Shown piece by piece: positions 6,195-13,875 of a DNA stretch of 16,818 nucleotides. The notes under the pieces were generated by a model. That model saw only the letters and a program-made list of their open reading frames with translations. It was not told the DNA's origin and searched no databases. The position numbers and the translations under genes were made by a program. Each line of letters begins with the position of its first letter. The stretch's first letter is position 1. Source of the stretch: Gammaproteobacteria bacterium (lineage in GTDB: Bacteria > Pseudomonadota > Gammaproteobacteria > UBA6429 > Thiohalophilaceae); NCBI GenBank assembly GCA_024639445.1, contig JAHEIJ010000012.1, positions 1 through 16,818 on the forward strand. The letters are read 5' to 3'.

Positions 6195-8855
6195 ATGAGC
6201 AACAGTTTCGAAGCCCGTTCAACATTGAGCGTGAATGGCAAGGATCATGAAATTTATCGACTGGATGCCGTACCCGGCAGCGAACGTCTACCCTACTCGC
6301 TCAAGATCCTGCTGGAGAATCTGCTACGTCACGAAGATGGACGCACCGTCACCGCGGAGGACATCAGTGCCATGGCCGCCTGGGATCCCGAAGCCAATCC
6401 CAGCAAGGAAATCGCCTATACCCCGGCGCGGGTATTAATGCAGGATTTCACCGGCGTACCCGCCGTGGTGGATCTGGCCGCCATGCGCGAAGCGATGCAG
6501 CAACTGGGTGGCAATCCTGAAAAAATCAATCCATTGCAGCCGGCCGAGTTGGTCATTGACCACTCGGTGCAAATCGATGTGTTCGGCACTGCCGATGCAG
6601 TGGAGAAAAATGCCGAAATCGAATACCAACGGAATCAGGAACGCTACAGCTTCCTGAAATGGGGCCAGAAGGCTTTTTCCAATTTCAAAGTCGTACCGCC
6701 GGATACCGGCATCGTGCACCAGGTTAATATCGAGTACCTCGCCCGGGTGGTGTTCGCCCAGGAGAACAACGGGGTACTGCAAGCCTACCCGGACACGCTG
6801 GTAGGCACCGATTCCCACACCACCATGGTCAATGGGCTCGGCGTCCTCGGTTGGGGAGTTGGTGGTATCGAAGCCGAGGCCGCCATGCTGGGTCAGCCGG
6901 TTTCCATGCTGATCCCACAAGTAGTGGGTTTTAATCTCCAGGGCAAATTACCGGAAGGGGCGACCGCTACCGACCTGGTGCTGACCGTGGTGGAAATGCT
7001 GCGTAAACATGGTGTCGTGGGCAAATTTGTCGAATTCTTTGGCGATGGCCTGGATCATCTGTCCCTTGCTGATCGCGCCACCCTGGCCAACATGGCCCCC
7101 GAATATGGCGCCACCTGTGGCATTTTCCCGATCGACGGTGAAACCATTAACTATCTGCGCCTCACCGGGCGCAGCGAAGAGCAGCTCGCATTGGTGCAAG
7201 CCTATGCCACTGAGCAGGGTTTGTACCGGAGTCCGAGTCAGCCGCAGGCCGACTACTCCAGCGTGGTGGAACTGGATATGAGGACGATTGAGCCGAGTCT
7301 CGCCGGACCTAAACGTCCGCAGGATCGCGTCCCGTTACGGTCCTCCCGGTCGATGTTCACCCAGGCTCTGTCCGACCTGAAGCGAGAACGGGATATTCAC
7401 AGCCAACCGGCAAATACCAGCATCAAGGGTGAAGACGTGACCCTTGACGATGGTGCGGTAGTGATTGCCTCGGTGACTTCCTGTACCAATACCTCCAACC
7501 CGTCAGTCATGCTGGGTGCGGGTCTGGTTGCCAAGAAAGCCGCCGCCCTGGGATTACGCAGCAAGCCATGGGTCAAGACTTCCCTGGCACCCGGTTCCCG
7601 TGTGGTGACCGAGTACCTGAAGCAGGCTGGACTGTTGGATGACCTGGAAACGCTTGGCTTCAACATTGTTGGCTATGGCTGTGCGACCTGTATCGGGAAT
7701 TCCGGGCCATTACCGGAGCCAGTATCCAAGGCCATCAGTGATGGCAACCTGTCGGTTTGCTCGGTGCTGTCCGGCAATCGTAATTTTGAAGGTCGGGTGC
7801 ATGCGGAAGTGCGCATGAATTATCTGGCATCACCGCCTCTGGTCGTGGCCTATGCCATTGCCGGCACCATGAATATCGATCTCTACAATGAGCCGCTTGG
7901 ACAGGACAGCAAGGGCAACGACGTGTTCCTGGAAGACGTCTGGCCAACTGAGCAGGAAATACAGGATGTAGTACTGAGCAGCGTTAACCGGGATGAATTC
8001 ACCAGCGCCTATGAGGCGGTCTATAAAGGCGAAGATAAGTGGCTCAATCTCGCATCGCCCGAAGGCCAACTGTTTGCATGGGATGAGCAATCCACGTATG
8101 TAAAAAATCCGCCCTACTTTGAAAATATGGGTAAAACCGCAGGTGAGGTCAGCGATATCAGTAACGCGCGGGTCCTCGCCATGCTCGGCGACTCGGTCAC
8201 CACCGACCATATTTCCCCGGCAGGAGCCATTAAGCCCGACAGCCCGGCCGGTCGGTACCTGATTGCCAATGGCGTTGAGCAAAAAGACTTCAACTCACTC
8301 GGATCACGTCGCGGCAATCACGAAGTCATGATGCGCGGCACCTTTGCCAACATTCGGTTACGTAACCTGTTGGCGCCCGGCACCGAAGGTGGGGTTACTC
8401 TGCACCTGCCTGCTGGGGAGCAAATGAGTATTTTCGATGCGGCCATGAAGTACAAGGATGAGAGCATCCCGCTTGTGGTCCTGGCCGGGAAAGAATACGG
8501 TTCCGGCTCTTCACGTGACTGGGCAGCCAAAGGACCACGCCTGTTAGGCGTACGGGCCGTGATCGCCGAAAGTTATGAGCGAATCCATCGTTCCAACCTG
8601 GTGGGCATGGGCATCCTGCCCCTGCAATTCAACGAGGGCGAATCGGCGAACTCTCTCGGCCTCACGGGGCGTGAATTATTCAAGATTGAAGGCCTCGGTG
8701 ATGCTACCGCCAAGCAAGTCACGGTAACGGCGAGTGCTGAAGACGGACAGGTCGTTACCTTTACGGCGCAGGTACGCATCGATACGCCACAGGAAGTGGA
8801 ATACTATCGTAATGGTGGCATCCTGCAGTATGTACTGCGCCAACTTGCCGCCTGA
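6195..8855 (+). CDS. acnA: aconitate hydratase A (aconitase)
   Basis: Aconitase interconverts citrate and isocitrate through cis-aconitate in the TCA and glyoxylate cycles, using a [4Fe-4S] cluster. The 886 residues match the AcnA/IRP1 type (E. coli AcnA 891). Cluster ligands are C430 (SVTSCTNTSNPSV) and C496 and C499 (GYGCATCIGNSGP). The active-site segment GTDSHTTMVNGLGVLGWGVG is at 204-223, the swivel-domain SRRGNHEVMMRGTFANIRL at 704-722, and GSGSSRDWAAKGP at 769-781. The start has a strong AAGGAG at 6184-6189, five bases before the ATG. The gene has its own -10 box and an intrinsic terminator 26 bp after its stop, so it is a single-gene unit. It lies between hflD and purB, which are adjacent in E. 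coli, and icd, the next TCA enzyme, is at the left edge of the window. Confidence 0.98.
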   Translation: MSNSFEARSTLSVNGKDHEIYRLDAVPGSERLPYSLKILLENLLRHEDGRTVTAEDISAMAAWDPEANPSKEIAYTPARVLMQDFTGVPAVVDLAAMREAMQQLGGNPEKINPLQPAELVIDHSVQIDVFGTADAVEKNAEIEYQRNQERYSFLKWGQKAFSNFKVVPPDTGIVHQVNIEYLARVVFAQENNGVLQAYPDTLVGTDSHTTMVNGLGVLGWGVGGIEAEAAMLGQPVSMLIPQVVGFNLQGKLPEGATATDLVLTVVEMLRKHGVVGKFVEFFGDGLDHLSLADRATLANMAPEYGATCGIFPIDGETINYLRLTGRSEEQLALVQAYATEQGLYRSPSQPQADYSSVVELDMRTIEPSLAGPKRPQDRVPLRSSRSMFTQALSDLKRERDIHSQPANTSIKGEDVTLDDGAVVIASVTSCTNTSNPSVMLGAGLVAKKAAALGLRSKPWVKTSLAPGSRVVTEYLKQAGLLDDLETLGFNIVGYGCATCIGNSGPLPEPVSKAISDGNLSVCSVLSGNRNFEGRVHAEVRMNYLASPPLVVAYAIAGTMNIDLYNEPLGQDSKGNDVFLEDVWPTEQEIQDVVLSSVNRDEFTSAYEAVYKGEDKWLNLASPEGQLFAWDEQSTYVKNPPYFENMGKTAGEVSDISNARVLAMLGDSVTTDHISPAGAIKPDSPAGRYLIANGVEQKDFNSLGSRRGNHEVMMRGTFANIRLRNLLAPGTEGGVTLHLPAGEQMSIFDAAMKYKDESIPLVVLAGKEYGSGSSRDWAAKGPRLLGVRAVIAESYERIHRSNLVGMGILPLQFNEGESANSLGLTGRELFKIEGLGDATAKQVTVTASAEDGQVVTFTAQVRIDTPQEVEYYRNGGILQYVLRQLAA

Positions 8856-8881
8856 GTCAGTCACTTTCTTTGCTATCAGAG

Positions 8882-8904
8882 CCCCGGCCATGCCGGGGTT
8901 TTTT
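8882..8904 (+). terminator. intrinsic terminator of acnA
   Basis: CCCCGGC-CAT-GCCGGGG forms a 7-bp all-GC stem with a 3-nt loop, followed at once by six T residues (8899-8904). It lies 26 bp after the acnA stop. This is the clearest terminator in the window. Confidence 0.92.
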
Positions 8905-9072
8905 ATTACTGAAAACTTGACAGGCAAACCAGACTGTATTTGCGACCAAAATCACAAATTCGGTAGTAAGTGACTGTCATAGATAGAAAATTTGAACCAA
9001 TTCCTAAAGAGATACGGCGATTTGCCGACAATGATTATGTAGGTCAAACAATTCATTGCGGGAGAACTTGAG
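8905..9072. other. AT-rich intergenic region between acnA terminator and small ORF
   Basis: This 168-bp stretch has no convincing coding frame and no well-spaced promoter. It contains TTGAAC at 8992-8997 without a matching -10, and a short CGGC-GATTT-GCCG hairpin near 9015-9027. It ends with GGGAG at 9060-9064, the likely ribosome binding site of the next ORF. A promoter for that ORF should lie here, since the acnA terminator precedes it. Confidence 0.4.
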
Positions 9073-9264
9073 ATGGAAAACTTACATTACGGTCCGCAAA
9101 TTGGCAGCCATCAGGGAACACCGATTTATGAAACCATCGAAAGCAATGGTTATAAATATCGTTACGACCGATTGGCCAAATGCGACTGTGAAGGCTACCT
9201 GCTGGACCAGCCTCATGAAAATGAAGTCATGCTGCATCCGGGGCTAATTTATCGACAAGTCTGA
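9073..9264 (+). CDS. small hypothetical protein (63 aa)
   Basis: I do not recognise this protein. It starts with ATG, has GGGAG (9060-9064) eight bases upstream, and encodes 63 residues with a balanced, soluble composition. It has a Cys-x-Cys pair (37 and 39, in KCDCEGY) and a patterned segment with GTPIYETIESNGYKY (15-29) and ends in HPGLIYRQV, which looks like a folded beta-rich domain rather than random translation. A second frame over the same bases (9056-9247) is less protein-like. It is isolated between the acnA terminator and the purB promoter region. Function cannot be given; it could also be a spurious ORF, though the ribosome binding site and composition argue for a real gene. Confidence 0.6.
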   Translation: MENLHYGPQIGSHQGTPIYETIESNGYKYRYDRLAKCDCEGYLLDQPHENEVMLHPGLIYRQV

Positions 9265-9296
9265 AATCGAATAACATTTTTCACCCAAGCCCGCGA

Positions 9297-9324
9297 GCAA
9301 GGCTTCTCACCCTATTAGCCTTGC
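9297..9324. repeat. inverted repeat after the small ORF, possible weak terminator
   Basis: GCAAGGCT (9297-9304) and AGCCTTGC (9317-9324) form a perfect 8-bp stem around a 12-nt loop, 32 bp after the stop of the small ORF. The bases after it are T-rich but not a continuous T run, so it would be a weak terminator at best. Confidence 0.4.
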
Positions 9325-9437
9325 CATAATCCTCATTTATCTTTCATAAAACTCGACAGCTTTACCCCGCTACACCTGTTTCCTTTATTCGCATGCAGAC
9401 ATGTTTTCATTCCTGCCCGCGGGACACGTACCTGATG

Positions 9438-9466
9438 CGGACAGCCTGACCTGAATGGTGTAAAAT
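9438..9466 (+). promoter_or_regulatory. probable sigma-70 promoter of purB
   Basis: CGGACA (9438-9443, 4 of 6 to TTGACA) and TAAAAT (9461-9466, 5 of 6 to TATAAT) are separated by 17 bp. Transcription would start near 9473, giving a leader of about 30 nt with the Shine-Dalgarno GGAG at 9496-9499. I see no PurR-like operator. The remaining bases between the small ORF and this promoter hold only the hairpin listed separately. Confidence 0.5.
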
Positions 9467-9504
9467 CCGCACTGACTCGTTACCATAAAAATTCCGGAGA
9501 ATTC

Positions 9505-10872
9505 ATGGACTTAACCAGCCTCAGTGCCGTCTCCCCGATCGATGGCCGTTATGCCGGCAAAACAGAAGACCTGCGCCCCATCTTCAGTGAGTATGGCTTG
9601 ATTCATCATCGCGTGCTGGTGGAAATTCGCTGGCTACAACACCTGGCCAGCAATCCGGCAATCACTGAAGTGCCTGACTTCAGCGATCATGCCAACAAGA
9701 TTCTTGACGGGGTTGTGGATAATTTTTCGGAAGAAGATGCCCAGCGTGTTAAAAATATCGAGCGCACCACCAATCATGACGTAAAAGCGGTTGAGTACTT
9801 CATCAAGGAAAAGATTGCCGGCAATACCGAACTGGATGCGGTCAGTGAGTTCGTACACTTCGCCTGTACCTCGGAGGACATCAATAACCTGTCTTACGCC
9901 CTGATGTTGCGCGAAGGTCGCAACCAGGTGCTGCTGCCACTGCTGGATGAGCTCATTGATGCCGTACGCCAGCTGGCCCATGAGTATGCCGACATCCCTA
10001 TGTTGTCCCATACGCACGGCCAACCCGCCACACCCACCACCGCGGGCAAGGAAATGGCCAATGTGGTGTATCGCCTGCAACGGCAACGGGATCAGGTTGC
10101 TGAAGTGGAATTGCTTGGCAAGATCAATGGTGCAGTCGGTAACTACAACGCGCACCTGGCGGCCTATCCGGAACTGGACTGGGCAAAGCTTGCTGCTGAG
10201 TTTGTTGTATCACTGGGACTGACGTGGAATCCCTATACCATTCAAATCGAGTCACACGATTACATCGCGGAACTGTTTGATGCCCTGACCCGCTATAACA
10301 CGGTGTTAATTGATTTCGATCGCGACATCTGGTCCTACATCTCGATGGGCTTCTTTAAACAAAAAACCGTGGCCGGTGAAGTCGGTTCCTCCACCATGCC
10401 GCACAAGGTCAATCCAATCGATTTCGAGAACTCGGAAGGCAACCTTGGATTGGCGAATGCCATTTTCGCTCATTTGGCCCAGAAGTTACCCATCTCACGC
10501 CTGCAGCGCGACCTCACCGACTCGACGGTACTGCGTAACCTGGGTGTTGGTCTGGCCCACAGTGTTATCGCTTATCATTCAACTCTACGGGGAATCAGTA
10601 AACTTGAAATCGATCAAGCTCGCCTACTGGCGGTGCTGGATGATAACTGGGAAGTCCTGGCTGAACCGATCCAGACTGTGATGCGTCGCTACGGCATAGA
10701 AAAACCTTATGAAAAACTAAAAGAACTAACGCGAGGTCAACGGGTTGATGCCAAGGCTATGAAAGCGTTTATAGAAAATCTCGATATCCCTGTTGCCGAA
10801 AAACAAAGATTGATCAAAATGACGCCGGCAAGCTATATCGGCAATGCAGCTGAACAGGCTAAGAAGATCTGA
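9505..10872 (+). CDS. purB: adenylosuccinate lyase
   Basis: PurB catalyses two beta-eliminations of fumarate in purine synthesis: SAICAR to AICAR and adenylosuccinate to AMP. The 455 residues match E. coli PurB (456) closely. The superfamily signature GSSTMPHKVNPIDFENSEGN is at 294-313, with S295 the catalytic serine in the flexible loop. H171 (SHTHGQPATPTT, 168-179) is the general-acid histidine, and TSEDINNLSYAL is at 122-133. Both catalytic positions have the same numbering as in E. coli. GGAG lies five bases before the ATG. roxA begins 20 nt after the stop, so purB is probably the first gene of the downstream operon. Confidence 0.98.
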   Translation: MDLTSLSAVSPIDGRYAGKTEDLRPIFSEYGLIHHRVLVEIRWLQHLASNPAITEVPDFSDHANKILDGVVDNFSEEDAQRVKNIERTTNHDVKAVEYFIKEKIAGNTELDAVSEFVHFACTSEDINNLSYALMLREGRNQVLLPLLDELIDAVRQLAHEYADIPMLSHTHGQPATPTTAGKEMANVVYRLQRQRDQVAEVELLGKINGAVGNYNAHLAAYPELDWAKLAAEFVVSLGLTWNPYTIQIESHDYIAELFDALTRYNTVLIDFDRDIWSYISMGFFKQKTVAGEVGSSTMPHKVNPIDFENSEGNLGLANAIFAHLAQKLPISRLQRDLTDSTVLRNLGVGLAHSVIAYHSTLRGISKLEIDQARLLAVLDDNWEVLAEPIQTVMRRYGIEKPYEKLKELTRGQRVDAKAMKAFIENLDIPVAEKQRLIKMTPASYIGNAAEQAKKI

Positions 10873-10892
10873 GCGCTAAACCGATAACGGCC

Positions 10893-12053
10893 ATGCAATT
10901 GCTCGGCGGGCTCTCAGCAGAGGAATTTCTGCAGCAGTATTGGCAGAAAAAACCTTTGCTCATTCGCCAGGCCATTCCAGGTTATGCAACCCCACTCTCA
11001 CCGAATGAGCTAGCCGGGCTGGCCTGTGAAGAAGAGGTGGAATCTCGTCTCATTCTGGAGAAAGACGCCAACACTCCCTGGCAGCTGGAACAGGGTCCCT
11101 TCACGGAAACACGCTTTTCCCAGCTACCCACTACCCACTGGACCTTGCTGATCCAGAAAGCAAACCAGTTGTCACCACAACTGGCTGAGTTGCTGGATCA
11201 ATTTAATTTCATTCCAAACTGGCGAGTTGATGATGTCATGGTCAGTTATGCTCCCGCATTCGGTTCGGTTGGACCCCACGTGGACCAGTATGATGTTTTT
11301 CTATTGCAAGGCCTGGGAACACGGCGTTGGCAAATCAGCTCCCAAGACAACAGCCAGACTCCCCTGTTGGAAAATACCGGGCTGAAAATTCTCCGGGAAT
11401 TTACCCCTGAGCAAGACTGGCTGTTAGAACCGGGCGATATGCTCTACCTGCCTCCCAATGTGGCGCATCACGGGATAGCACAGGATGACTGCATGACCTT
11501 TTCCATCGGTTTTCATGCGCCACGTTACAGTGAACTGTTAACTGCCTGGAATGACGATCAAACACTGCAATTGCCTGATCGCCTGCACTATCAGGACCCT
11601 GAAATGCACGTTGCCACCCATAATGGCGAGATTACAGCGACAGCACTTGAAAAAATTCGAACCATCATTCGTCAGCAGTTTATTAAGGATCAGGACATAG
11701 ATCGCTGGTTCGGCCAATACATTACCGAGCCTGCTGTGGGACAGCCTCCGTATGAACCAGAAATATGTTTAAACACTGAGCAATTTCAGTCATCCCTCAC
11801 TGAATACGGGGCGCTATGGCGTAGTGAATACAGCCGTTTTGCCTTTATACGTGGAAACAACATCGTGTGGTTGTATGTGGACGGGCAAGAATTCGAACTG
11901 GGCGCAGAATATGCCACCCTCGTCGCCCTGTTGTGTGATCAGCGCCGTTACCAGGTTAACGAAATTCAACAACATCTGTTCAACATGGAACCTTTTGACT
12001 TACTGACTTCTCTATATAACATGGGTGCAGTGGAATTCCCCGATAATGCCTGA
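10893..12053 (+). CDS. roxA: ribosomal protein L16 arginine hydroxylase (JmjC-type 2OG oxygenase)
   Basis: RoxA (YcfD) is an Fe(II)/2-oxoglutarate oxygenase that hydroxylates Arg81 of ribosomal protein L16. The cupin core carries the iron triad H129-x-D131 (GPHVDQYDVFLLQG, 127-140) and H192 (LPPNVAHHG, 186-194), aligning with H125, D127 and H187 in E. coli. The N-terminus LGGLSAEEFLQQYWQKKPLL (4-23) and an arginine/lysine-poor C-terminal winged-helix-like region complete the expected layout; 386 residues is near the family length of about 373. The ATG at 10893 has no strong Shine-Dalgarno, suggesting coupling to purB, 20 nt upstream. Its last 8 nt overlap the next gene. roxA also lies near purB in E. 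coli. Confidence 0.93.
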   Translation: MQLLGGLSAEEFLQQYWQKKPLLIRQAIPGYATPLSPNELAGLACEEEVESRLILEKDANTPWQLEQGPFTETRFSQLPTTHWTLLIQKANQLSPQLAELLDQFNFIPNWRVDDVMVSYAPAFGSVGPHVDQYDVFLLQGLGTRRWQISSQDNSQTPLLENTGLKILREFTPEQDWLLEPGDMLYLPPNVAHHGIAQDDCMTFSIGFHAPRYSELLTAWNDDQTLQLPDRLHYQDPEMHVATHNGEITATALEKIRTIIRQQFIKDQDIDRWFGQYITEPAVGQPPYEPEICLNTEQFQSSLTEYGALWRSEYSRFAFIRGNNIVWLYVDGQEFELGAEYATLVALLCDQRRYQVNEIQQHLFNMEPFDLLTSLYNMGAVEFPDNA

Positions 12054-12471
12054 TTTTACCGTACAGCAGACAGAGTTTCATATGACACCTGGTATCAAGA
12101 CGGTGCGGGAACAGGTCTTTATTCAGGAACAGCAAGTGCCAGAGGAACTGGAATGGGACAGGCATGATGCCAAGGCGATTCATATTGTTGCATATGATAC
12201 CCACGATCAGGTTATCGGCACGGCACGCCTGTTGGCCGATGGCCATATTGGTCGAATGGCGGTGCTTGAGCCATGGCGTAAACAAGGCGTAGGCTCCGCG
12301 ATGCTGACAAAGCTATTATTGCTTGCACAACAACAAAACCTGTCTACAGTATTTCTCCATGCACAGACTTCCGCCGTCGGATTTTATGAATGCCATGGTT
12401 TCAGAACACTGGGTGAGGAATTCATGGATGCCGGAATTCCTCATCGCTATATGGAAAAGGATTTGGCCTAA
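12046..12471 (+). CDS. GNAT family N-acetyltransferase
   Basis: This 141-residue protein is a GNAT-fold acetyltransferase that uses acetyl-CoA; its substrate is unknown. The acetyl-CoA pyrophosphate loop is RKQGVGSAM (78-86), preceded by the beta4 strand HIGRMAVLEPW (67-77). The C-terminal VGFYECHGFRTLGEEFMDAG (111-130) is the typical GNAT motif B; such FYE-x-x-GF patterns are common in small GNATs of the ElaA/YjcF kind. An upstream ATG at 12025 would add seven residues, but the ATG at 12046 gives the better N-terminus and has GGAA (12032-12035) upstream. It overlaps the roxA stop by 8 nt and shares one base with the next start (TAATG). That places it in the purB-roxA operon. Confidence 0.85.
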   Translation: MPDFTVQQTEFHMTPGIKTVREQVFIQEQQVPEELEWDRHDAKAIHIVAYDTHDQVIGTARLLADGHIGRMAVLEPWRKQGVGSAMLTKLLLLAQQQNLSTVFLHAQTSAVGFYECHGFRTLGEEFMDAGIPHRYMEKDLA

Positions 12472-12983
12472 TGCCGGAATTCGAAGACTATAAGTTAGGC
12501 GGCGAATGCCAACCATTGATCCTGGATGCCAGCGCCGAGCATTATGGCGTTGCCCTGGCGATGTTGCAGCAAACTCGCCGTGATGTTGCCATCCTGTCGC
12601 GTCAGTTGGATGGCCGCCTTTATGATACCGCCGAATTCATACAGGCACTCAGTCAGTTGGCAAGCCACCACCCCCGCTGCCGAATTCGGTTGCTACTCAA
12701 AGAAGTTGAACCTTTGATCAAATACGGGCATCGAATTATCGAGTTATCCCGGCGCCTCAGTAGCGCAATTGGCATTCGTATAATCCACGAGGACTACCGG
12801 GAATATAATGAGGCCTTTATGGTGTTTGATGAACGTGGCGTGATTAAACGTCGTTATGCCGATCGTTATGAAGCTAGCGCTGATTTTAATAACCCCAAAC
12901 AGGCACGGGAACTACTTTCATTTTTCAATGAAGTCTGGAATATCAGTGAACCGGATCCCAACTTGCGTAGGCTACATATATGA
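12471..12983 (+). CDS. conserved-looking protein of unknown function
   Basis: I do not recognise a named function. The 170-residue protein has no signal peptide or membrane helix. It alternates predicted strands and helices, with DVAILSRQLDGRLYD (38-52) then CRIRLLLKEVEPLI and HRIIELSRRLSSAIGIRII in the centre. The C-terminus WNISEPDPNLRRLHI resembles the ends of proteobacterial proteins (possibly DUF7931) found beside small GNAT genes. The layout is vaguely like a phospholipase-D-fold half, but no HxK motif is present, so I do not assign catalysis. Its ATG overlaps the stop of the GNAT gene by one base and its stop overlaps the next start by four (ATGA). That implies translational coupling and a shared task. 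Confidence 0.8.
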   Translation: MPEFEDYKLGGECQPLILDASAEHYGVALAMLQQTRRDVAILSRQLDGRLYDTAEFIQALSQLASHHPRCRIRLLLKEVEPLIKYGHRIIELSRRLSSAIGIRIIHEDYREYNEAFMVFDERGVIKRRYADRYEASADFNNPKQARELLSFFNEVWNISEPDPNLRRLHI

Positions 12984-13810
12984 AGACCTTATCTCTTCTT
13001 CGCCTATGCCTGTTGTTTGTTGCATTTGGTCTGAACACAATAAGTCTGGCAGAAACCATGCAACTTGAGAAAATTGAATTACAGTCTATTCCAGCCCATG
13101 AAATTATTCCTTTGATAAAACCTTTTCTGGCAGAAAATGCGGTTATAACTGCCGAGGGTTATACCATTACCCTGAAAACATCCGCGGAAAATATGCAGCA
13201 GGTAAAAGAGCTGATTCATGATCTCGATATACCCACTAATCAGCTACAAATCACTGTTTCGCTGGACCCCGGGGTGATACTGCAGGCTCCTACAGCAAAT
13301 AAGTCTCAACAGGCGCTGCCAGCCGACAAGACATCAGGTAAAAGTAAAGGCCCTACGGCAGACTCCGATACCGATTTATTACACAAAACCAAAGGCCGCG
13401 AGATCTCCCCCGGGACCCAAATTATTAAAGTTCTGCAAAATCGATGGTCCATGATCCGCACCGGCCAGTCGATACCAATTAAGAAGCGGATTCGTAACCC
13501 GGATGGCACCATTACCGAATCAATTAGTTATCAACAAGTCAATCAGGGCTTGCGTATCAAACCTCATCTCGAAGACCGGCAAGTCACACTATACGTGCAA
13601 CCCTTTTATGAAGCCGATAACCCGACCGGATTAGGTAGAAAAATTTATTACAAGCAAGAAAAAATCGCTAATGCCAGGCTGGGTAGTTGGTTCGGACTTG
13701 AAACAACCAGTGGCGTACCCATACCGGTTGATATTAACTGGATAAAGCAAAATCAGAATGCCACCAATCCTATCCCGTTAATTTATCTTAAAGTCGACAT
13801 GGCACCTTGA
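12980..13810 (+). CDS. exported short secretin-like protein (NolW/N1-like domain)
   Basis: This 276-residue protein looks like a shortened secretin. Residues 1-24 are a signal peptide, probably cleaved after ISLA, with no lipobox. Residues 27-95 fit a secretin short (N1/NolW-like) domain: MQLEKIELQSIPAHEIIPLI, then helix AENMQQVKELIHDLDIP and a final strand. A low-complexity linker (about 100-140) follows. The last part has secretin-like beta elements: MIRTGQSIPIKKR (158-170), YQQVNQGLRIKPHL (184-197) and QVTLYVQPFY (201-210). A true pore would need a longer gate and beta-barrel, and no other secretion genes are nearby, so it is probably a periplasmic protein rather than an outer-membrane channel. 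It is the last gene of the coupled run, overlapping the previous stop by four bases. Confidence 0.75.
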   Translation: MKTLSLLRLCLLFVAFGLNTISLAETMQLEKIELQSIPAHEIIPLIKPFLAENAVITAEGYTITLKTSAENMQQVKELIHDLDIPTNQLQITVSLDPGVILQAPTANKSQQALPADKTSGKSKGPTADSDTDLLHKTKGREISPGTQIIKVLQNRWSMIRTGQSIPIKKRIRNPDGTITESISYQQVNQGLRIKPHLEDRQVTLYVQPFYEADNPTGLGRKIYYKQEKIANARLGSWFGLETTSGVPIPVDINWIKQNQNATNPIPLIYLKVDMAP

Positions 13811-13875
13811 TAATTAAAACGCACGTAAATTGAATCTACGGTAAGCTTCTACCCTGGATTCCATTATCTATATAA

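Noticed and set aside
7830..8282. 150-codon minus-strand frame
   Set aside because: It is antisense to acnA, a common shadow in this codon usage, with no independent support.
9056..9247. Alternative 63-codon frame over the small ORF
   Set aside because: It lacks a ribosome binding site at the right distance, and its translation is less balanced than that of the 9073 frame.
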